A stretch of DNA of 64,000 bases. It comes from Arthrobacter sp. PsM3 (GTDB taxonomy: Bacteria; Actinomycetota; Actinomycetes; Actinomycetales; Micrococcaceae). Location: assembly GCF_030433895.1 (NCBI RefSeq), contig NZ_JARUXE010000009.1, positions 62,001 through 126,000 on the forward strand, read 5' to 3'. The notes below the pieces were generated by a model. It saw nothing but the letters and a program-made list of their open reading frames with translations, searched no databases and was not told the origin of the DNA. This document shows, one piece after another, positions 16,820 to 23,060 of the stretch. A program made the position numbers and the translations under genes. Every line of letters starts with the position of its first letter. Position 1 is the first letter of the stretch.

Positions 16820-17779
16820 TCAGAACAGGGCTTCCTGGACTGCGGGGACGTCACTTCCATAGTCGCCGAGGTTGACGGTCCGCGCCTTCAGCCGGGCGAG
16901 ATTGACGACGAACTCGAGGTCGGCGCCGTCGAGCCGGGCCAGCGCGACGCTGCCGCTCAGCGAGTCGATCCGGAACCCGTGGGCGCCCGAGCTGAGCTCA
17001 TGCGGGTAGGCGTGCCGGGCAGCCGGTGCGCAGGCCGCATCGGACAGCCCGGGCCGCAGCCACCGCTCGTCCAGGACCTCGAAGCCGCCGCCCCCGGCGC
17101 CGGCCAGCAGCCCGCGGACGCCGCCGGCCAGCCGGCTGTTCCGGGCGTCCAGTTCGTCGGCCGGCGCCGGCCCGGTCAGGGCCGCGGCCTTGGCGGCCGA
17201 CCGGATCTGCTGGGGAATACCGGCGTCGCGGGTCACCAGGTCCTCGAGGATCCTGACGACGCGGCCGTCGGCGGCCCGGGCGACATAACGGGCGACGACG
17301 GCGCCCTGTTCGGCGAGCCTCTTCCATTTCCGCAGGTTCGCGGCAGTGCCCACCTTGCTGGCGCCGTTGGCGAAGGTGGCGATGTAGAGCCAGTGCGGCT
17401 GCATCAGGTAGGCCCGCAGCCCTGGCGGCACATGCCCGCCGCGGTGGAAGTCGTGGATGAGCCGCGAATCGTCGACCACGAAGCACCGCTCGCACTGGCT
17501 GCCTTTCACGGCCTGTGCCCGTGCCGGGCACAGGACGTGGTCGCGGTCGGCAGGGCCGTGCACCCTGTGGTGCCCGAGGCAGCGCTTCCCGTCGGCGGCG
17601 AGCCGGAACCCCAGCCGGGTCCCGGCGTCGAGCGGAAGTTCAATGAAGCCGCCGTCAGGGTCCTGCAGGCGCAGCGCCGGGCGCCCGCCGTCGGGGTCCG
17701 GCAATCCGGCCGGCGCGGCCGGCGCGGCCGGTGCGGCATCCCAAAAGACCCCGTGGACCAGATAGCGGGTATCGGCCAC
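16820..17779 (-). CDS. DUF2797-like protein with cysteine/histidine cluster
   Basis: This 319-aa protein has a central metal-site pattern: RCLGHHRVHG, CPARAQ, then QCERCF, a C-H-C-C-C arrangement as in the DUF2797 family. It is followed by WLYIATFANGASKVGTAANLRKWKRL, which resembles the start of a GIY-YIG nuclease fold. An RVVRILEDLVTRD helix follows. The GTG start has a strong AAGGAGA site. The function of the family is not established; the nuclease resemblance is my reading of the motif and may not imply activity. Confidence 0.7.
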   Translation of the reverse strand: MADTRYLVHGVFWDAAPAAPAAPAGLPDPDGGRPALRLQDPDGGFIELPLDAGTRLGFRLAADGKRCLGHHRVHGPADRDHVLCPARAQAVKGSQCERCFVVDDSRLIHDFHRGGHVPPGLRAYLMQPHWLYIATFANGASKVGTAANLRKWKRLAEQGAVVARYVARAADGRVVRILEDLVTRDAGIPQQIRSAAKAAALTGPAPADELDARNSRLAGGVRGLLAGAGGGGFEVLDERWLRPGLSDAACAPAARHAYPHELSSGAHGFRIDSLSGSVALARLDGADLEFVVNLARLKARTVNLGDYGSDVPAVQEALF

Positions 17780-17803
17780 GGGGTCTCCTTGGTTCGGGGC
17801 CGG

Positions 17804-18667
17804 CTAGAGCGCCGGCTGCACCCCGAAGGCTACCGCGAGCTTCATGATCTTCTCGGCGCGGCCCAGACGCGGGAGGTCGGAGCCGTCGCGAATGACGCGG
17901 CCGCTGGCCTCGAAATCGGCCATGAAATCCGTGGCCCAGGCGACGTCGGAGGGCGTCGGGCTGATGACCTCGTTGATGACCGGGGTCTGGTCGATCGCCA
18001 GGCAGAGCTTGCCGGTCATGCCCATCATCACCGTGATGCCGGTCTGCTCGCGCAGGATCGGGTGGTTGGTGCCGACGGTGGGGCCGTCGATGGGGCCCGG
18101 CAGGTTCCCGACGCGGCTGGCGACCACGAGCTTGGCCCGCGGGTACGCCATGGCCTCGGGGGTGGCCGCCATGCCCGTGTCGCGGCGGAAGTCGCCCGAA
18201 CCGAAGGCCAGCCGGAACGCGCCCTGGGCCCTGGCGATGTTGTTGGCTTCCTCGATGCCCACGGCGGACTCGACGAGCGCGATGACCGGGGTCTTGCCGT
18301 CCATGCGGTGGAAGCTCTCGGTGACCTGGTCCGCGGACTCGGTCTTGGCGAGCATCACGCCCAGCAGGCCCGGGGTGCCGCGGAGCCCGGCGAGGTCATC
18401 GGCCCAGAAGGGGCTGGTGGCGTCGTTGATCCGGACCCAGGCGCTGCCGCCGGCGGTCAGCCAGTCCACGACGTTGGCGCGGGCGGCGTCCTTCTGCGAG
18501 GGGTCCACCGCGTCCTCGATATCCAGGATGACGGCGTCCGCGCGGGACGCGGCCGACTGGTCGAAGAGCTCCGGTTTCATGGCGTTCACCAGCAGCCAGG
18601 AGCGGGCGATTTCGGCTGGGATGTTGCGTTGGGGCCGGACGGTCCCGGCGGTGGTGGTGGAAGTCAT
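17804..18667 (-). CDS. HpcH/HpaI aldolase / CitE-like CoA-ester lyase
   Basis: The 287-aa protein is a TIM-barrel enzyme of the citrate lyase beta-subunit type. Features are SWLLVNAMKPELFDQS, DAVILDIEDAVDP (metal-binding glutamate and aspartate), VRINDATSPFWADDL, and VIALVESAVGIEEA. Such stand-alone proteins cleave or form malyl-, citramalyl- or similar CoA esters. There is no citrate lyase alpha or gamma subunit nearby, so it is not a citrate lyase complex. It lies 24 nt upstream of the DUF2797 gene on the same strand. Confidence 0.88.
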   Translation of the reverse strand: MTSTTTAGTVRPQRNIPAEIARSWLLVNAMKPELFDQSAASRADAVILDIEDAVDPSQKDAARANVVDWLTAGGSAWVRINDATSPFWADDLAGLRGTPGLLGVMLAKTESADQVTESFHRMDGKTPVIALVESAVGIEEANNIARAQGAFRLAFGSGDFRRDTGMAATPEAMAYPRAKLVVASRVGNLPGPIDGPTVGTNHPILREQTGITVMMGMTGKLCLAIDQTPVINEVISPTPSDVAWATDFMADFEASGRVIRDGSDLPRLGRAEKIMKLAVAFGVQPAL

Positions 18668-18763
18668 GTATCTACGCTATCCGTTCAGGGGTGTTCCCCG
18701 CGAAGTATTCCGGCCCCTGGGGGCGACCAATACGACCAAAATCACGCCCTTGGCCGGGTGGCT

Positions 18764-18807
18764 CGCAGTTGAGGCCGTTCCCGGGGCCCAGAACGGCCTC
18801 AACTGCG
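18764..18807. repeat. 17-bp perfect inverted repeat
   Basis: CGCAGTTGAGGCCGTTC at 18764-18780 and GAACGGCCTCAACTGCG at 18791-18807 form perfect arms with a 10-nt loop. It lies between the aldo/keto reductase stop and the lyase start, with no T-run. It may be a REP-like element or a structural hairpin. Confidence 0.7.
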
Positions 18808-18851
18808 GTCTACCGGGTGGGGTGCGGCGGGTGGGGTGCGGCGGCGGGCTG

Positions 18852-19850
18852 TTAGGGGATGTTGCTGCCGCGCGCCGTGACCCAGAGCCGGTACCACTGG
18901 GCCCGGGTCATGCCGGCGGCGGCCTCTGCCGCGCCGGCGCAGGCGCGGATGCGGTCCGGGTTGGCGGTGCCGATCACGGGCGCGATGCGGGCCGGGTGCT
19001 TCATCAGCCAGCCCAGCAGGACCGCCTCCCCGGTCGTCTTCTTCTCCGCGGCCAGCTGCGCCACCAGGGCGGCGGTCGCCTCCTCCGCAGCCGACGGCGC
19101 CGCGGCCGGTGCCCCGGTGTAGAGGCCCCGCGACAGCGACCCGTAGGCCTGCAGGGTGATCCCGTGCCGGACACAGTGCTCCACCGTGCCGTGCGGGAAG
19201 CTGTAGTCCGTTCCCTCGGCATGGTTGACGAGCACCGTGCTCTCCAGCCAGGCGCGCCGGGACAGGCTCATCTCCAGCTGGTTGGCGACCACCGGCGTAT
19301 TGAGCCGGTCCTGCAGCATCTCGATCTGCGGCCCGGACATGTTGGACACTCCCAGCGCCCGGACCTTGCCCTCCGCCATCAGCTGCCCGACGGCGGAGGC
19401 AACCTCAGCGGGGTCCAGCAGCGGATCGGGCCGGTGCAGCATCAGGACGTCCACGTAGTCCGTGCGGAGCCGGGCGAGGCTTTCGTTGACCCGGGCCAGG
19501 ATGGCGTCCCCGCTCAGGTCGTAATACGTCTCCAGGCCCTGTTCGTTGAGCCGGATGCCCACCTTGGTCTGCAGCCGGATGCGTTCGCGCAGACCCGGAG
19601 TCCGCGCCAGCACCTCGCCGAAGACCGCCTCGGACTTGCCGCCACGGTAGATGTCGGCATGGTCGAACAGGGTGATGCCGGATTCGAGGGCGGCGCCGAC
19701 GGCGGCAGCCGCCTCGTCCACCTGCGCGGACGAGTACGGCTCCGGGGACCAGCTGCCGCCCAAGCCCATGCAGCCATAAATCAGCTCCTGGCCCGCGGCC
19801 GGCTGAACGGCCGGCTCCCCGGCCGGCTCGCTTGCCTCCGGCCGGTTCAC
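18852..19850 (-). CDS. Aldo/keto reductase, YdhF-like
   Basis: This protein of 332 aa belongs to the NADPH-dependent aldo/keto reductase family. It shows the opening LIYGCMGLGGSW, the catalytic aspartate and tyrosine region FDHADIYRGGKSE, the lysine in LQTKVGIR, and the histidine in VDVLMLHRPDP. The C-terminal cofactor part reads IAPVIGTANPDRI. I chose GTG at 19850 because it overlaps the stop of the alpha-glucosidase gene (GTGA), giving translational coupling. Longer versions would run through that gene. The physiological substrate is unknown; operon context suggests carbohydrate metabolism. Confidence 0.88.
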   Translation of the reverse strand: MNRPEASEPAGEPAVQPAAGQELIYGCMGLGGSWSPEPYSSAQVDEAAAAVGAALESGITLFDHADIYRGGKSEAVFGEVLARTPGLRERIRLQTKVGIRLNEQGLETYYDLSGDAILARVNESLARLRTDYVDVLMLHRPDPLLDPAEVASAVGQLMAEGKVRALGVSNMSGPQIEMLQDRLNTPVVANQLEMSLSRRAWLESTVLVNHAEGTDYSFPHGTVEHCVRHGITLQAYGSLSRGLYTGAPAAAPSAAEEATAALVAQLAAEKKTTGEAVLLGWLMKHPARIAPVIGTANPDRIRACAGAAEAAAGMTRAQWYRLWVTARGSNIP

Positions 19851-21553
19851 CGCAGCCAGACGGTGGTGCTGCCCGGCAGGAGGTTCTTCTCGAGCGGTGC
19901 ACTGCTGAGCAGCACCTCTCCGGCGGGGAGCTCCACGGGCTCGTTCCCGAAATTGGTCACGGTCTGCCAGCCACCCGGGCGGCTGAAGTGCAGCACTGCC
20001 GGGCTCGCGGTGGGGTGCCATTGCAGTTCTTCGGAGGTCTGCAGTTCGCGGCGCAGCTTCAGCGCCCGGCGGTAGAACTCGAGGGTGGAACCCTCGACCC
20101 CGTCCTCGGCCGCGACGGCGTAGCGGCTGAACCAGGCCGGCTGCGGCAGGTGCGCCGCGCCGTCGCCGAACCCGAAGGAGGTGCCCTCGGCGGTCCAGGG
20201 CAGCGGGACGCGGCAGCCGTCCCGGCCGATCTCAACGCCCTTGTTGCGGAAGAACGTCGGGTCCTGGCGGGCGGCGTCGGGGATTTCCGCGACCTCCTGC
20301 AGGCCGAGTTCCTCGCCCTGGTAAAGGTACGCGGAGCCCGGCAGCGCCAGCATCAGCTGGGTGGCCGCGCGGGCACGGCGCAGCCCGAGCTCGACGTCGA
20401 GCTCCTCGGCCGGTGCGCCGGCCAGCAGCCAGCCCTTGCCGTCCTGGCCCTTGGCATGCCGGCCGCCGCCCTGGGGCAGGCCGTAGCGCGTGGCGTGCCG
20501 GACGACGTCGTGGTTGGAGAACACCCAGGTGGAGGAGGCGCCGGACTCGGTGGCTTCGGCGAGGTTACGGGTGATGATTTCGCGGAATTCCTCGGCGTCG
20601 AAGTCCGCCTGCAGGAGGTCGAAGTTGAAGGCCTGGCCCAGGCCCTGCGGGCTCGCGTAGCGGCCACGCCGGCTCGCGTGGACCCACGCTTCGGCGACGG
20701 CGGTGCGCGGCGGGGTGTATTCGTTGAAGACCTCGCGCCATTCGACGTAGATCTCGTGGACCTCGTCGCGGTCCCAGAACGGGTGCGAGCCGTCGTCGAA
20801 ACCGTCGGTGCCGCTGTTGGCCTCACTCAGCTCCACCTTGGACAGCAGCGGCTCGGTGAGGTCCTTGGTGAGGGCGTGCGCCACGTCGACCCGGAAGCCG
20901 TCCACGCCGCGGTCGGACCAGAAGCGCAGGGTCTTGAGGAAGTCGTCGCGGATTTCGCGGCTGGACCAGTTCAGGTCCGGCTGTTCCTTGGCGAAGATGT
21001 GCATGTACCACTGGCCGGGGGTGCCGTCCGGCTCGGTGATGCGTTCCCAGGCCGGGCCGCCGAAGACGGACTCCCAATCCGAGGGCGGGATTTCGCCGTT
21101 TTCGCCCTTGCCGTCCCGGAAGATGTACCGCTCGCGGGCGTCGGAGCCGCGGGGGGACGCGAGGGCCTCCTGGAACCAGATGTGCCGGTTCGAGGAGTGG
21201 TTCGGCACGATGTCGGCGATCAGCTTGATGCCGGCGGCATGCAGGGCGGCGGACATCTCATCGAAGTCGGCCAGTGTTCCGAGCTTGGGGTCCACGTCGC
21301 GGTAGTCGTCGACGTCGTAGCCGCCGTCGGCGAGGGCCGAGGGGTAGAAGGGACTGAGCCAGACGGCGTCGATTCCGAGTCCCAACAGGTACGGGACCTT
21401 GGCCGTGATGCCCTTGATGTCGCCGAGTCCGTCACCGTTGGAGTCGTAGAAGCTGCGCGGGTAGATCTGGTACACAGAGGCCTGGCGCCACCAGTTGGGG
21501 TCGGCGGCGAGATCGGAACCGGACAGGGTTGCCAGCGTGGCGGTGTTGGACAA
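19847..21553 (-). CDS. GH13 alpha-glucosidase (oligo-1,6-glucosidase/alpha-amylase type)
   Basis: This 568-aa cytoplasmic glycoside hydrolase of family 13 opens with WWRQASVYQIYPRSFYDSNG. The catalytic residues can be placed: nucleophile D223 (GFRVDVAH), acid/base E288 (AVAEAW) and transition-state stabiliser D349 (SNHDVV). The N-terminal (beta/alpha)8 barrel is followed by a beta domain. No signal peptide is present, so it acts on imported oligosaccharides. The start is TTG with a GGAGGAT site 8 nt upstream. It is divergent from a ROK regulator, with a shared operator-like dyad between them. Confidence 0.93.
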   Translation of the reverse strand: MSNTATLATLSGSDLAADPNWWRQASVYQIYPRSFYDSNGDGLGDIKGITAKVPYLLGLGIDAVWLSPFYPSALADGGYDVDDYRDVDPKLGTLADFDEMSAALHAAGIKLIADIVPNHSSNRHIWFQEALASPRGSDARERYIFRDGKGENGEIPPSDWESVFGGPAWERITEPDGTPGQWYMHIFAKEQPDLNWSSREIRDDFLKTLRFWSDRGVDGFRVDVAHALTKDLTEPLLSKVELSEANSGTDGFDDGSHPFWDRDEVHEIYVEWREVFNEYTPPRTAVAEAWVHASRRGRYASPQGLGQAFNFDLLQADFDAEEFREIITRNLAEATESGASSTWVFSNHDVVRHATRYGLPQGGGRHAKGQDGKGWLLAGAPAEELDVELGLRRARAATQLMLALPGSAYLYQGEELGLQEVAEIPDAARQDPTFFRNKGVEIGRDGCRVPLPWTAEGTSFGFGDGAAHLPQPAWFSRYAVAAEDGVEGSTLEFYRRALKLRRELQTSEELQWHPTASPAVLHFSRPGGWQTVTNFGNEPVELPAGEVLLSSAPLEKNLLPGSTTVWLR

Positions 21554-21590
21554 GGGGTGATCCTCCGGGGTTCGGAACTGGGTTCTGGTA

Positions 21591-21609
21591 ATTTAGATAC
21601 AAGCTAAAT
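21591..21609. promoter_or_regulatory. Operator-like dyad between alpha-glucosidase and ROK regulator genes
   Basis: ATTTAG and CTAAAT are inverted arms separated by 7 nt, in an AT-rich island within very GC-rich DNA. ROK repressors such as XylR and NagC bind TTAG/CTAA-like dyads, so this is a good candidate binding site controlling both divergent genes. Confidence 0.5.
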
Positions 21610-21660
21610 ATATTGCCTGAACAATTATGGGTCCGGACCGACGGGGAGGTCAATAATCCG

Positions 21661-22836
21661 ATGCCGCACGCCGCCGCCACCCCCCAGCTGCTGCGCCGGG
21701 TGAACGCCCGGTCGGTGCTGGGCGTCATCCGGGGCACGGAGGTGGCCACCGGCACCGAGCTGATGGCCCGGACCGGGCTGACCCGGGCATCCGTCATTGC
21801 CGTCTGTGAGGACCTCCTCCGGCGCGGCTGGATCCGCGAGCTGGACGCCCGCGATGAGGACCAGCCCGGCAGTCCGCGCAAGGGACGCCCGGCACGGCGC
21901 TTCGAGCTGAACTCGCGGGCAGGATTCGTCCTCGGCCTGGACATCGGCGCCGCCACCACCACCGCCGCCGTCGCGGACCTCCGCGGCACCGTCCTCGGAC
22001 GTTCCAGCGAAAGCTTCCGGGCCGCCGACATCCCCGCGGAGGAGCGGATCGACGTCGTCGACCGTGCCTGCCGCCGGGCGCTGGCCGCCGCCGGGACCAG
22101 CCCGGCCAGTGTCCTCGCTGTGGGGGCCGGCATCGCCGCACCCGTGGACCGCGACGGGAAGGTGCTGGTCAGCCAGCCCTTCTGGAGCCTGTTCGACGTC
22201 GGGCTCCGTTCGGCGCTGAAGGAGCTGCACGGCTGGACGGTGCTGCTGGAGAACGACGCGAACCTTGCCGCCCTGGGCGAACGGTGGCGGGGTTCCGGCG
22301 CCGGCGTGGATGACCTCGTGGTGCTGCTGGCCGGTGAACGGCTGGGCGCCGGGGTGATGGAGTCCGGGCGGCTGCTGCACGGCCGCGGCGGCGCGGCCGG
22401 GGAAATGGGGTACCTGGACCTGGTGCAGGGGGTGGGCTCCAGCGACGGCATCGCCACCCTGGCGAGGCAGTGGTCCGCGGCCGGCGGCGGACCTGCCACC
22501 GGCGGCGAGGCCAGCGCCCGGCGTGTCTTCGAGGATGCCGCCGCCGGGGACCCCGCAGCGCTGGCCATCCTCGACCGCCTCTCGGAACGGATGGCACGGG
22601 TCATCGCCTCCGTGGCGAGCTTCATCAACCCGGAACAGGTGGTGATCGGCGGCGCTGTGGCGGAATCGGCGGGGGCGCTGCTGCCCGGCATCACGGCCCT
22701 GCTCCCCCGCTTCACGGCGACGCCGCCTCGGGTGACGGTCTCGCCGCTGGGCGACGCGATCGTCACGGTCGGCGCCATCCGGCACGCCTTGGACTACGTC
22801 GAGGCGAACGCCCTCGAGCTGGAACTCGGGCGGTAG
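21661..22836 (+). CDS. ROK-family transcriptional regulator
   Basis: A winged-helix N terminus (TPQLLRRVNARSVLGVIRG, TGLTRASVIAVCEDLLRRGW) is joined to a ROK sugar-kinase-like domain. That domain shows VLGLDIGAATTTAAV, the sugar-contacting LLENDANLAALGE, and the GRGGAAGEMGYL region. The cysteine-rich zinc motif of active ROK kinases (CxCGxxGCxE) is missing, so it is a regulator rather than a kinase. The start was set at ATG 21661, 11 nt after GGGGAGG; TTG 21613 would extend it by 16 residues. It is divergent from the alpha-glucosidase gene, its likely target. Confidence 0.9.
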   Translation: MPHAAATPQLLRRVNARSVLGVIRGTEVATGTELMARTGLTRASVIAVCEDLLRRGWIRELDARDEDQPGSPRKGRPARRFELNSRAGFVLGLDIGAATTTAAVADLRGTVLGRSSESFRAADIPAEERIDVVDRACRRALAAAGTSPASVLAVGAGIAAPVDRDGKVLVSQPFWSLFDVGLRSALKELHGWTVLLENDANLAALGERWRGSGAGVDDLVVLLAGERLGAGVMESGRLLHGRGGAAGEMGYLDLVQGVGSSDGIATLARQWSAAGGGPATGGEASARRVFEDAAAGDPAALAILDRLSERMARVIASVASFINPEQVVIGGAVAESAGALLPGITALLPRFTATPPRVTVSPLGDAIVTVGAIRHALDYVEANALELELGR

Positions 22837-23016
22837 GACCGGCATTCGGCGGGGCTGGCGGTGGGGCTGGCGGCTGGGGCTGGTGGCTGTAGCGCGCAGG
22901 CTTTGCTCAAGATTCTGCAACGATTTGCTACCTAAGACGAAAGTTTCTTGCAGATCGCCGGGTCTGACGGCGCGCCGTCCGTAGACTGACCTCACTTCCC
23001 GGTCTCCCCGGCCTTT

Positions 23017-23034
23017 CCGCTGAGCCTTCAGCGG
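23017..23034. other. Small hairpin in the leader of the metalloprotease gene
   Basis: CCGCTGA and TCAGCGG form 7-bp arms with a 4-nt loop, ending 26 nt before the GTG start. The rest of the 224-nt gap from 22837 holds GC-rich short repeats but no gene I can support. Confidence 0.3.
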
Positions 23035-23060
23035 GGCGGCGGTCTCATGAAAGACAAAAC

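Noticed and set aside
16661..18772. 703-aa plus-strand frame opposite the DUF2797 and CitE-like genes
   Set aside because: Both opposite-strand genes show clear family motifs; this frame has none.
17844..20075. 743-aa plus-strand frame opposite the lyase and aldo/keto reductase genes
   Set aside because: It spans the intergenic inverted repeat and three genes of the other strand; it has no recognisable domain.
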